This document shows positions 35,240-43,951 of a stretch of DNA of 64,000 nt, piece by piece; the first letter of the stretch is position 1; the number at the start of each line of letters is the position of its first letter. Below the pieces are notes generated by a model, which was given only the letters and a program-made list of their open reading frames with translations, made no database searches and was not told the origin of the DNA. The stretch lies in NCBI RefSeq assembly GCF_013488225.1, contig NZ_CP041241.1:1674001-1738000 (forward strand), in the 5' to 3' direction. The position numbers and the translations under genes are program-made. The DNA is from Sinorhizobium mexicanum. Lineage in GTDB: Bacteria; Pseudomonadota; Alphaproteobacteria; Rhizobiales; Rhizobiaceae.

Positions 35240-36175
35240 ATGCGCCCGCTTGCAGTCATCGGCAACGTCAACATCGACCTGATCCTCGGGCCGGCCGAGC
35301 CGTGGCCGAAGGCTGGCACGGAAATCATTGTCGATCATGACGAGTTGCGCGTCGGCGGTTGCGCCGGCAACAGCGCGCTTGCGTGGGATTCGCTCGGCGT
35401 CGACTACGCGATTGCCGCGAATGTCGGCAACGACCAGTTCGGCATCTGGCTGAAGGATGCCTTCGGCGGGCGGGCGCGGGAATGGCCCGTCGAAGCCGTG
35501 GGCACGACGCTGTCGGTCGGGATCACCCACCCGGACGGCGAGCGCACATTCTTCACCACGCGCGGCCACCTGCCGCTCTTCAGCTTCGACGAGGTCCGCA
35601 CGATGCTTGACGGCGAACGTCTTCGCGGCGGATGTGCGCTGCTCGCCGGCTCATTCCTGACCGACGCGCTGACGCATGCCTATGACGCGTTCTTCGACTG
35701 GGCCGACGCGCATGACATTGCGGTCGCGCTCGACACCGGCTGGCCGCTCGAGGGCTGGACCGAGGCGAACAAGCGCAAGACTCTCGACTGGCTGAAACGC
35801 TGCCATTGCGCGCTCTTCAACGAAGTCGAGACGACGACGCTGACCGGAGAGACCGACCCCGGCGAGGCCGCTCGCCACCTGAAGGCACGGATGCCTTCCG
35901 AAGCGATCGTCGTCGTCAAGCGCGGACCCCATGGTGCGCTTGCCCTAGACCAGACCGGAGCCCAGTTCTCGGTTCCCGCGCCTCGTGTGAACGTCGTCGA
36001 CACGATCGGCGCCGGCGATGTCTTCAACGCCGGTTTCCTGGCCGCACTTACCGCGGATTTACCGCTCGAACAGTGTCTCGGGGTCGGCGTCACTGTCGCA
36101 TCCGAAGCCATCTCCACGTTACCGCGCAGCTATGGCAAGCCCCTTTCGGCCTTCCTTGAGGAGACCAGGACATGA
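35240..36175 (+). CDS. PfkB-family sugar kinase
   Basis: A 311-residue ribokinase-like kinase. The N-terminal motif is [10 protein letters not shown], followed by [15 protein letters not shown]; the C-terminal signature [19 protein letters not shown] holds the catalytic aspartate and anion hole. The substrate is probably the sugar imported by the same operon, phosphorylated before the SIS enzyme acts. FrlD, the fructosamine kinase, belongs to this family, but many other sugars are possible. The ATG at 35240 follows CGGAGCGAG and lies 4 bp after the SIS stop. It overlaps the ATPase gene (ATGA). Confidence 0.9.
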   Translation: MRPLAVIGNVNIDLILGPAEPWPKAGTEIIVDHDELRVGGCAGNSALAWDSLGVDYAIAANVGNDQFGIWLKDAFGGRAREWPVEAVGTTLSVGITHPDGERTFFTTRGHLPLFSFDEVRTMLDGERLRGGCALLAGSFLTDALTHAYDAFFDWADAHDIAVALDTGWPLEGWTEANKRKTLDWLKRCHCALFNEVETTTLTGETDPGEAARHLKARMPSEAIVVVKRGPHGALALDQTGAQFSVPAPRVNVVDTIGAGDVFNAGFLAALTADLPLEQCLGVGVTVASEAISTLPRSYGKPLSAFLEETRT

Positions 36176-37257
36176 GCGCACTCGAAATCCGCGACATCCA
36201 CAAGCGCTATGGCGAGGTGGAAACGCTGAAGGGCATCGACATCGCGCTTGAAAGCGGCGAGTTCCTGGTGCTCCTGGGCTCGTCCGGCTGCGGCAAGTCG
36301 ACCCTCCTGAACATCATCGCCGGGCTTGCGGAGCCAAGCGGCGGTGACGTCCTTATCGGCGAACGCTCGATCCTGGGCTTGCATCCCAAGGATCGGGACA
36401 TCGCCATGGTGTTCCAGTCCTACGCGCTCTATCCAAACATGAGCGTCGCCCGCAACATCGGCTTCGGCCTCGAGATGCGCAAGGTGCCGGCGGCCGAGCG
36501 CGAGAGGGCAGTGCGCGACACGGCTCGGCTGCTTCAGATCGAAAATCTTCTCGACCGCAAGCCGAGCCAGCTTTCCGGCGGCCAGCGCCAGCGTGTTGCC
36601 ATCGGCCGGGCGCTGGTGCGCAGTCCGCAGGTCTTTCTTTTCGACGAGCCGCTGTCGAACCTCGACGCCAAGCTGCGTATGGAGATGCGCACCGAACTGA
36701 AGCGCCTGCATCAGATGCTGAAGACGACCGTTGTCTACGTGACCCATGACCAGATCGAGGCGATGACGCTTGCGACGCGCGTTGCCGTCATGCGCGACGG
36801 CCGGATCGAACAGCTCGGTACGCCGGAGGAAATCTACGACCGGCCGACAACCCTTTATGTCGCCGGCTTCGTCGGTTCGCCACCGATGAACATTCTCGAC
36901 GCGGACGTTGTCGGTAACGCTCTCAGGCTCGTTGGCTCGGAGGAGACGCTACCGCTGCCGGCGGATCTCAAAAATACTGCGGCGGAGGACCGGCGCGTCA
37001 AAGTCGGCATTCGCCCGGAAGCGTTGCGGCTCGCAAGCGCCGACGCATCGGCTCCCGGCATCAAGGCGCAGGTCGAGGTCGTGGAACTGACCGGGCCGGA
37101 ACTGGTCACGACGGCAAAGCTCGGCGAACAGCGTATCACCGCCTGCCTTCCGCCGCGCACGCGTTTTGGGACCGGTTCGCAGCAGCTCTTCTCCTTCGAT
37201 GAGGCGGCGCTGCATCTGTTCGATCCCGAGAGCGGCCGGTCTCTGCGGCCTGCATGA
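36172..37257 (+). CDS. Sugar ABC transporter ATP-binding protein (MalK/UgpC type)
   Basis: A 361-residue ATPase with Walker [11 protein letters not shown] loop [11 protein letters not shown], signature [15 protein letters not shown] and Walker [16 protein letters not shown], then a TOBE/OB domain from about residue 245. It would energise the permeases encoded upstream. It overlaps the PfkB gene by 4 bp and is the last gene of the tight operon. Two palindromic repeats follow directly. Confidence 0.94.
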   Translation: MSALEIRDIHKRYGEVETLKGIDIALESGEFLVLLGSSGCGKSTLLNIIAGLAEPSGGDVLIGERSILGLHPKDRDIAMVFQSYALYPNMSVARNIGFGLEMRKVPAAERERAVRDTARLLQIENLLDRKPSQLSGGQRQRVAIGRALVRSPQVFLFDEPLSNLDAKLRMEMRTELKRLHQMLKTTVVYVTHDQIEAMTLATRVAVMRDGRIEQLGTPEEIYDRPTTLYVAGFVGSPPMNILDADVVGNALRLVGSEETLPLPADLKNTAAEDRRVKVGIRPEALRLASADASAPGIKAQVEVVELTGPELVTTAKLGEQRITACLPPRTRFGTGSQQLFSFDEAALHLFDPESGRSLRPA

Positions 37258-37284
37258 AGGCGGCTCGGGATGAGCTGGAAACGA

Positions 37285-37330
37285 CGCAATTCCGAACGAA
37301 AATTGTTTGACACTTTTCCTGGAATTGCTC
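37285..37330. repeat. Short palindromic repeat, CAATTCC-arm version (copy 1)
   Basis: GCAATTCC at the left pairs with GGAATTGC at the right around a core CGAACGAAAA...GACACTTTTCCT. The same core with different arms is found at 54251 and 54812. It lies between the ATPase gene and the D-threonine-aldolase-like gene. Confidence 0.65.
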
Positions 37331-37376
37331 CAAGTTCGCCACAACCCATGATTTGCCGTAGATCGTCTGAATTCAC

Positions 37377-37425
37377 GCAATTCCGGACGGAAAACCGTTA
37401 CACACCTTTCCTGGAACTGCTCTAG
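37377..37425. repeat. Short palindromic repeat, CAATTCC-arm version (copy 2)
   Basis: GCAATTCCGGACGGAAAACCG is followed by ACACCTTTCCTGGAACTGCTCTAG. It is a direct neighbour of copy 1, and its end lies only about 15 bp before the next start codon, so it will be part of that gene's leader. The right arm has one change from perfect pairing. Confidence 0.65.
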
Positions 37426-37439
37426 AGGAAACCTGCCGC

Positions 37440-38498
37440 ATGACCCTGCCGATCGAAACGCCCGCGGTGCTGGTTGACATCGCGATCGCCCGCCGCAACA
37501 TCCGCGCGTTCCAGGACTACGCGGATCGCCACGGCATTCGGGTGCGGCCGCACATAAAGACGCACAAGCTCCCGCAGATGGCCGAGTTGCAGCTCGAAGC
37601 CGGAGCGGTCGGTATAACCTGCCAGAAGGTCACCGAGGCCGAGGCGATGGTCGAGGGCAGCCCGCAGATCAAGGACGTGCTGATCACCTACAACATTCTC
37701 GGAGCGGAAAAGCTGGCGCGCCTCGCGGAGCTCAACAAACGCGTGACGCTCAGCGTAGTCGCCGACAACCCGACCGTCATCGACGGCCTGTCGGGCCGTT
37801 TCGCCCGCGAAGCCGAACCGTTGACAGTGCTTGTCGAATGCAACACCGGGGCCGATCGCTGCGGCGTGGCGACACCGGCCGAGGCAGCAGGCCTCGCCCG
37901 GCGCATAGCCGATGCGCCCGGCTTGCACTTCGGCGGACTGATGACCTATCCGCCGGCCGGAGGAACGGAAGGCGTTCAGGCCTTCATGAGCGAGGCGAAG
38001 CGACTGATCGAAGCGGACGGCATCGACGTCCCGACCATTACCTCCGGCGGCACCCCGAGCATGATGGAAGCGGCTGGTGCTTCCGTCGCGACCGAACACC
38101 GTCCGGGAACCTATATCTACAACGATCGTTCGCTCGTCGCCCGCGGTGTTGCGACATGGGACGATTGCGCGCTGACGGTGCTTGCGACCGTCGTCTCGGT
38201 TCCGGCCGAAAACAGGGCGATCATCGATGCCGGCAGCAAGGTCCTGACTTCCGACCTTCTCGGCCTTACCGGCTACGGCCATGTGCTCGGACGCGACGAC
38301 ATCAGGATCGACCAGCTTTCGGAAGAGCACGGCAGGCTCGTCTCCGACGGTCCGATCAAGCTGAAGGTCGGCGAAAAGCTGCGCATCGTCCCGAACCACG
38401 CCTGCGTGGTGACCAACATGGTCGATGCGGTGCATATTGTCGAAGGCAATCAGGCGAAGGCGATCTGGCCCATTATCGCGCGCGGCCGCGTTCTCTGA
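37440..38498 (+). CDS. PLP-dependent D-threonine-aldolase/DSD1-like enzyme
   Basis: A 352-residue protein with an alanine-racemase-like N-terminal barrel and a D-serine-dehydratase-like C-terminal domain. The cofactor lysine is probably in RPHIKTHKLPQMAELQ, the standard site for this family. EHRPGTYIYNDRS and RIVPNHACVVTNMVD carry the metal-binding His/Cys segment of the C-terminal domain. It would split a beta-hydroxy-D-amino acid or dehydrate one. ATG 37440 has GAGGAAAC upstream. It follows the sugar operon by 182 bp containing two repeats; whether it belongs to that pathway is unknown. Confidence 0.87.
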   Translation: MTLPIETPAVLVDIAIARRNIRAFQDYADRHGIRVRPHIKTHKLPQMAELQLEAGAVGITCQKVTEAEAMVEGSPQIKDVLITYNILGAEKLARLAELNKRVTLSVVADNPTVIDGLSGRFAREAEPLTVLVECNTGADRCGVATPAEAAGLARRIADAPGLHFGGLMTYPPAGGTEGVQAFMSEAKRLIEADGIDVPTITSGGTPSMMEAAGASVATEHRPGTYIYNDRSLVARGVATWDDCALTVLATVVSVPAENRAIIDAGSKVLTSDLLGLTGYGHVLGRDDIRIDQLSEEHGRLVSDGPIKLKVGEKLRIVPNHACVVTNMVDAVHIVEGNQAKAIWPIIARGRVL

Positions 38499-38548
38499 CC
38501 GCTCCCGCGAATGCTCAACTCTTTTACGTTGAGCTTCGCGTCGGCAGC

Positions 38549-39469
38549 TCAGAAGTGAATGGTCATCACGATGTCCTGGTCGAAGTCGCCAAAGCCTTTG
38601 CCGAATATGTTCAGCCCACCGGGATTCTCGGCCCTCTCGTCGATGCCGATGCGAAACCGGATCGAGTGATGATCCTGAATTCCAAGCGACGCGATCGTCT
38701 GGGTCGATACCATGGCGCCATCGATCCAGGTCCCCCGGTCGTCGATGGTCCAGGTCTTGAGCTTGCCGTATTGCGAGCCGCTGAGCTTCCACCAGGCCGG
38801 TGAATAGATGCCCCGGCGATCGCCGAAGTCGCCCGGCGAGGTCCAGTAGCCGACCTTGATACCGTTGATCCAGATGGAGATGTCCGACGGCCAGTTGGCG
38901 TTGGTGGCCGGCGTCTCGGAACTCAGCTCCGCCGAGAACTCGATCTTGCGGACCGGCCGGCCGCTGACCTTGGCATTGTTCGGGAATTTGTATTCGACAT
39001 AGCCGCGGGTGAACCAGAGAAGCGCGGCCTGCATGCGCTGCGGGTCAAGGAAGACTTCCTGAACGTCGAGCATGCCAATCACATTGTTGACGGAGCAAAG
39101 ACCGCAGGGCGCCTCGACCTCGAATTCGGTGAAGAGGCCGATCGGCATGCTGACGGTGACGATATCGGGCGAATGATTGGTGCGGTTGTCGAACCGGATC
39201 AGGATTTCGCCATAGATGCTCGAGCAGATCTTCTGGTTGCCCTTCGAGGCCTTCATCGTGTGCGTCTGGATCAGCCCGGCTTTCTCGAGCGACTTGAGGT
39301 TTGTTGCGACCGTCGATTGCGGCATCGCCATATGAGCGGCAATGTCGTTGACGTTCAACGGGCCCTTCAGGCGCAGGAGATTGAGAATTTCGATGCGCGT
39401 GGCCGAGCCGAGGGCCTGCACGACCTCGACATCCTTGATTGGATCCACGGTTAAAAGCTTCGTCTCCAT
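38549..39469 (-). CDS. Helix-turn-helix regulator with a large C-terminal domain
   Basis: A 306-residue protein. Residues 15-85 are an ArsR-like winged helix (ALGSATRIEILNLL, PLNVNDIAAHMAMPQSTVATNL). The remaining 220 residues are an uncommon, aromatic-rich domain (WPSDISIWINGIKVGYW, YSPAWWKLSGSQYGKL, TWTIDDRGTWIDG) that looks beta-rich and could bind a sugar. A cysteine pair, CGLC, sits near residue 135. It lies 112 bp behind the arabinoside ABC operon on the same strand, so it may be its regulator and part of the same transcript. It is not a typical arsenic sensor, because the metal motif ELCVCDL is absent. Confidence 0.75.
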   Translation of the reverse strand: METKLLTVDPIKDVEVVQALGSATRIEILNLLRLKGPLNVNDIAAHMAMPQSTVATNLKSLEKAGLIQTHTMKASKGNQKICSSIYGEILIRFDNRTNHSPDIVTVSMPIGLFTEFEVEAPCGLCSVNNVIGMLDVQEVFLDPQRMQAALLWFTRGYVEYKFPNNAKVSGRPVRKIEFSAELSSETPATNANWPSDISIWINGIKVGYWTSPGDFGDRRGIYSPAWWKLSGSQYGKLKTWTIDDRGTWIDGAMVSTQTIASLGIQDHHSIRFRIGIDERAENPGGLNIFGKGFGDFDQDIVMTIHF

Positions 39470-39581
39470 TCTTAGCTACTGAAACTCCGGCTCGGCGCTG
39501 GCTGGCCTGCTGATATCATGCAAATTCACCAGTTGTCGCATTGTTTTCCTTGTCGAGGGAGCGGCATGCCCCCTCGCGCAA

Positions 39582-40406
39582 TTATCCTTTTATCCCGGAG
39601 GACAGCATCAGCGCCTGCGTCACACGCTTCTGGAACAGAAGGTAGGCGACCGCGACCGGCATTGCCGCGAGGATCGCAACCGCCATGTCGCGGGCGTATT
39701 TAACGCCGAATGCATCGCCAACCTGGGTGATCCCGACGGTAACCGTCATCATTTCCTCCGAGCTTGTCACCAGGAAGGGCCAGAGGAAGGCGTTCCAGGC
39801 CATGATGTAGGTGATGATGGCGAGCGCCGTGGTGATCCCCCAGTTCAGCGGCAAATAGAGCCGGAAAAGGATCTGGACATCGCCGCAGCCATCGAGTTTG
39901 GCCGCTTCCCGGAGTTCCTTCGGTACGGAATCGAAAAACTGTTTGTAGACGATGACAACGACCGGAATGATTAGCTGCGGCAGGATGATGCCGCCCCAGC
40001 TATTGATCAGGCCGAACCGGTGCATCAGCACGAATTGCGAGACGACGAGCGCCTGCGAGGGCACCATGAAACTCGCGAGAATGATGCCGTAGAGCAGTTT
40101 GCGCCCGGCAAAAACGATCTGCGACAAGGCATAGGCGCACATCACGCTGATCAGGATCACCACCACGGTGACCGCGATCGACGTGACGATCGAATTCACA
40201 TACCAGGTGGCGAGCTTGGTCTCGAACAGGGCGAAGTAATAGGCCGAGAAATTGAAGACGTCAGGAATGAACGTCGTCTTGCTGACAACCTCCTGTTCCG
40301 GCTTCACCGAGGTAATCACCGCCCAATAGATCGGGAAGGCCCACATGCAGGCAACGCAAAGCGTGAGGACCAGAAGCAGGATGTTGCCGATGGATTTCCG
40401 TTGCAT
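39582..40406 (-). CDS. Carbohydrate ABC transporter permease (MalG type)
   Basis: A 274-residue permease with six membrane helices and EAA motif LREAAKLDGCGDVQILFRLYLPL. It is the last transport gene of the minus-strand operon headed by the GH51 gene. It starts 3 bp after the stop of the partner permease. Confidence 0.92.
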   Translation of the reverse strand: MQRKSIGNILLLVLTLCVACMWAFPIYWAVITSVKPEQEVVSKTTFIPDVFNFSAYYFALFETKLATWYVNSIVTSIAVTVVVILISVMCAYALSQIVFAGRKLLYGIILASFMVPSQALVVSQFVLMHRFGLINSWGGIILPQLIIPVVVIVYKQFFDSVPKELREAAKLDGCGDVQILFRLYLPLNWGITTALAIITYIMAWNAFLWPFLVTSSEEMMTVTVGITQVGDAFGVKYARDMAVAILAAMPVAVAYLLFQKRVTQALMLSSGIKG

Positions 40407-40409
40407 GGA

Positions 40410-41288
40410 TCAGCGCTCCCTCACGCGCAAAAGCTGGTACTGCAGCACCGAAACGCTGGCGATGATCACGAAGAGGAAGACCGCGACCGCGGAACCGAGC
40501 CCGCCGTGATTGAGACGGAAAGCCTCGCGGTAGACGAGCTGGAGCAGCACGTAGGTCGAATTGAATGGTCCGCCCTCCGTCATCAGATACACCTGGTCGA
40601 AGATCTTGAGCTGCAGGATCAGTTGAAGCGTCAGCACAAGCGCGGTGACGGGCCAGATCAGCGGCCAGGTAATCCGGCAAAAACATTGCCAGCGCGTCGC
40701 GCCGTCAAGCATCGCCGCCTCGTAGTAATCGGCGGGGATGTTACGCAGGCCGGCAATAAAGAGCAGGAGATTGAAGCCGTTGGTCCACCATACCGTGACC
40801 AGCGCCACCATCGGCATCGCCCATAGCGGATCACGAAAAACGCTGATGCGCTTGCCGGTGAAAAATTCGATTACGTATTGAGCAACGCCGAATTGCTGAT
40901 CCAGCACCCATTGCCAGATCTGCGTCACGACCGATACCGGCAGGATGTAGGGCAGGAAGAACAGGACCAGCACCAGGCTCTGCAACCAGCCTCTCAGACG
41001 CACCACCATGAGCGCGAGGCCGAGCCCGATCAGCGTGTTCGGTACAACAGTAAGCACCACGAAATAGCCGGTGTTCCATACCGACGTATAGAAGAGCTTC
41101 TGATTTAGCAATTTGATGTAATTGTCGAAACCGACCCACTCGCCTTCGCCGATCAGCGGCGCATTCGTGAAGCTCAAGGCGAACATCTTGTAGACGGGAT
41201 AGGCGAAAACCGTCAGGTAGGTGATCACGAATGGCGCGATCATCAAAATGACTGTGAGCCTCTTGCTCCGTCCCCCGCTCGTCCTCAC
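40410..41288 (-). CDS. Carbohydrate ABC transporter permease (MalF type)
   Basis: A 292-residue permease. The first helix begins at about residue 14 (LTVILMIAPFVITYLTVF) and the EAA loop is YYEAAMLDGATRWQCFCRITWP. The start is GTG 41288, 9 nt behind GGAGG; the reading frame runs back to 41612, but those residues are antisense-like filler over the binding-protein end. It pairs with the permease at 39582-40406. Confidence 0.9.
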   Translation of the reverse strand: MRTSGGRSKRLTVILMIAPFVITYLTVFAYPVYKMFALSFTNAPLIGEGEWVGFDNYIKLLNQKLFYTSVWNTGYFVVLTVVPNTLIGLGLALMVVRLRGWLQSLVLVLFFLPYILPVSVVTQIWQWVLDQQFGVAQYVIEFFTGKRISVFRDPLWAMPMVALVTVWWTNGFNLLLFIAGLRNIPADYYEAAMLDGATRWQCFCRITWPLIWPVTALVLTLQLILQLKIFDQVYLMTEGGPFNSTYVLLQLVYREAFRLNHGGLGSAVAVFLFVIIASVSVLQYQLLRVRER

Positions 41289-41359
41289 TGCAATTGTCCT
41301 CCGTTTCCATTGTTCCCGGTGGGACCAGCCGGCGACAGGCTGGCTGGTCCGTCGTCGTC

Positions 41360-42628
41360 TTACATCTGGCCCTTCAGCTCCTCCCGCATCTGCTCGATCG
41401 CTTCCCCGGGATCGAGCTGGCCGTTCAGGGCCGGCACGATGAAGTTCTGCGTTGCCTCGTAGATCGGCCCAGCGACGCCGGCGAGCGGCGAAACGGGATC
41501 GAAGACGGCGGTATCCGCGAGCTTCGCGTAAGTTGCATTCGGCTGCATTGCCTTGAACTCCGCACTCTCGGTCACGGGCCTGAAGGCGGGGATATGCCCT
41601 GCGTCGGCCCATGAAAGGCTGTGCTCATTCATCCATGCGATGATCTGGAGCACCGCCTTCAGCTTCTCCGGCGTGATCGGCTTGGCGTCGCTGTTCGGCA
41701 CGGCGAAGGCGTGGGAGTCCGCCCAGGTAGCCGGTTGGCCCATCAGCACCGGAATCTGGATGGCGCCCCATTCGAAGCCGAGATTGCCGTTTTTCGCGAG
41801 ATCCGTCATCGTCGGCACCTCCCAGACGCCGTTGATGTGCATCGCCGCCTTGCCCGACGTGAAGAGCGCAATCGAGGCTTCGTAGGAAATCAGTTGCGGC
41901 GAATAGCCGGACGAAACCCAGTTCGCCATCGTCGTCAGCGCTTTCACGCCGGCGTCGCCGGGAAGAATTTCATCGCCGTCGATGAACTTGCCCCCCTGTT
42001 GGGAAAGCAGCGTGTAGAACACGCGCCACATGGAGCCGCCCTCATCGGTGTGCAGCGAGAGCGGATACTGGACCTTGCCGGTTGCCTTGATCTTGTCGAG
42101 GGCGGCATTGAAATTATCCAGTCCGTCGAGGCCCTTCGGCAGGCCGTCATCGCCGAGCAACCCCGCCTCCTTGAGGATATTCTTGTTATAGTAGAGGACG
42201 ATGGAGTGGACGTCGAAGGGGATGCCGTAGACCTTGCCGTCGGCGGAGGCCGAGTTCCAGCTCGCATCGACATAATTCTCCTTCTTGATACCCGCTTCCG
42301 CGAGTTCCTCCGGCGCCAGCGGCCGAAGGATTCCCGACGGAATTGCCAGCGGGAAGCGCGACAGGTGATAGGTCATGATATCCGGCTGCTGGCCGACAGC
42401 CGTCGACGTCTGCACCTTGGTGTAGAAGGGGACACCCCACTCGAGCGTCGTCGCATTGATCTTGATGTCCGGATGGGTCTCGTTGAACTCCTTGATCAGC
42501 GCTTTCATGCGCACGCCGTCGCCGCCGCTCAGGAAGTCCCACCAGGTAATGTCGGTCTGCGCAAAGGCGGTTGCCGAAGGCAGGACCGCCAGCGCACCCG
42601 CAAGGACTAGTTTCAAAAGCTTCTTCAC
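41360..42628 (-). CDS. Carbohydrate ABC transporter substrate-binding protein
   Basis: A 422-residue family 1 solute-binding protein. A signal peptide (VKKLLKLVLAGALAVLPSAT) ends at AFA-Q. The mature part has DITWWDFLSGGDGVRMK, VYGIPFDVHSIVLYYNK and the family motif FTSGKAAMHINGVWEVP. The start GTG 42628 follows GGAGGAG; the upstream in-frame extension to 42817 is not conserved. The linked GH51 enzyme suggests that it binds L-arabinose-containing oligosaccharides. Confidence 0.92.
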   Translation of the reverse strand: MKKLLKLVLAGALAVLPSATAFAQTDITWWDFLSGGDGVRMKALIKEFNETHPDIKINATTLEWGVPFYTKVQTSTAVGQQPDIMTYHLSRFPLAIPSGILRPLAPEELAEAGIKKENYVDASWNSASADGKVYGIPFDVHSIVLYYNKNILKEAGLLGDDGLPKGLDGLDNFNAALDKIKATGKVQYPLSLHTDEGGSMWRVFYTLLSQQGGKFIDGDEILPGDAGVKALTTMANWVSSGYSPQLISYEASIALFTSGKAAMHINGVWEVPTMTDLAKNGNLGFEWGAIQIPVLMGQPATWADSHAFAVPNSDAKPITPEKLKAVLQIIAWMNEHSLSWADAGHIPAFRPVTESAEFKAMQPNATYAKLADTAVFDPVSPLAGVAGPIYEATQNFIVPALNGQLDPGEAIEQMREELKGQM

Positions 42629-42782
42629 GTCTGTCTCCTCCTCGATACAACCATGATGCTTCATTGAATCGGCGGATGTGATTGCGCCGCACTGCCTCCT
42701 TGTCCGGATGTTTTTCGCATCCGGCTTGCGAGCACCTTCAGCTCGCAATCCACATTTTCGCTTCATATCCGTATTTGAGATA

Positions 42783-43871
42783 TCAACGCAGTCGCCTGCC
42801 CTGTTCGTCGAAGGCAAACAAGCTGCCGAGATCCAGGCTGAGCCTCACTTCCTGCTTGGGGTGCGGCCGCTCCTCGCCGCGGCATTCGACCGTCATCTCC
42901 CCACCCGTCGCCGTCAGCACGTGCAGGTAGCCGGTTCCCCCCAGTTCCTCGATGAACTCGGCCCGCGCTTTAAGCGGCACTCCTCCCTCCCGATCGCCAA
43001 GGGTGACATGCTCCGGTCGCACGCCGACAAAGATCTGGCTACCGACAGGGACCCTCGCGGTTGAATTGATGTCGAAGGCGGCTCCCGGGGCGTCGTTGAG
43101 TTCGACGGCGAGCCGCGTTGCGTCGCTCCCCGTAACCCGCCCCTTGAGGAAGTTCATTCCCGGTGAGCCGATGAAACCTGCGACGAACATGTTGTCCGGG
43201 TTGCGATAGAGCTCGAGGGGAGCGCCGACCTGTTGAACCACACCACTCTTCAACACCACGATCTTGTCGGCGAGCGTCATCGCCTCCACCTGGTCGTGGG
43301 TGACGTAAATCATCGTCGCGCCGATCTGGCGATGCAGGCGGGCAATCTCCATGCGCATCTTCACCCGCAGTTCCGCGTCCAGGTTCGAAAGCGGCTCATC
43401 GAAGAGAAAGACACGTGGCTCGCGGACGATGGCCCGGCCGATCGCCACGCGCTGGCGCTGTCCGCCGGAAAGCTGGCTTGGCTTGTGGCTCAGGTAGTCG
43501 GTCAGACGCAGGATTTCCGCCGCCGCCTTTACCTTCGTTTCAATCTCGGCCTTCGGCCGGCGCGCGATGGAAAGGCTGAAGGCCATGTTGTCGAAGACGG
43601 ATAAATGCGGATAGAGGGCATAGGATTGGAAGACCATCGCCACACCGCGCTTCGACGCCTCCTTGCGTGTGACGTCCTCGGCTTCGATCCTGATCTCGCC
43701 ACCGGTCGTTTCCTCGAGACCGGCGATCATGCGCAGAAGAGTGGATTTCCCACAGCCGGAAGGGCCGACGAAAACGGCGAACTCCCCCTGCTCGATCTCG
43801 ATGTCGACATCGTGGATCACCTTCATGGCGCCGAACGACTTGCTGACGCCCGTCAACTTGATTCCGGACAT
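42783..43871 (-). CDS. ABC transporter ATP-binding protein (UgpC/MalK type)
   Basis: A 362-residue ATPase: Walker A GPSGCGKST, Q loop [11 protein letters not shown], signature [15 protein letters not shown], Walker [16 protein letters not shown], then TOBE domains. ATG 43871 is preceded by GGGAGG; the longer open frame to 44543 overlaps the GH51 gene and is not real. It belongs to the arabinoside importer, sitting between the GH51 enzyme and the binding protein. Confidence 0.93.
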   Translation of the reverse strand: MSGIKLTGVSKSFGAMKVIHDVDIEIEQGEFAVFVGPSGCGKSTLLRMIAGLEETTGGEIRIEAEDVTRKEASKRGVAMVFQSYALYPHLSVFDNMAFSLSIARRPKAEIETKVKAAAEILRLTDYLSHKPSQLSGGQRQRVAIGRAIVREPRVFLFDEPLSNLDAELRVKMRMEIARLHRQIGATMIYVTHDQVEAMTLADKIVVLKSGVVQQVGAPLELYRNPDNMFVAGFIGSPGMNFLKGRVTGSDATRLAVELNDAPGAAFDINSTARVPVGSQIFVGVRPEHVTLGDREGGVPLKARAEFIEELGGTGYLHVLTATGGEMTVECRGEERPHPKQEVRLSLDLGSLFAFDEQGRRLR

Positions 43872-43951
43872 TGTGCCTCCCGCTACCGCATTGGAATCGA
43901 TCCCGTTCATGATACGGGCGACCTCCCCGGCCGCCCGGACCAGCGGCCGAT

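Noticed and set aside
42629..42817. Possible long N-terminal extension of the arabinoside binding protein
   Set aside because: The residues before GTG 42628 would precede the signal peptide, and a strong GGAGGAG ribosome site supports the internal start.
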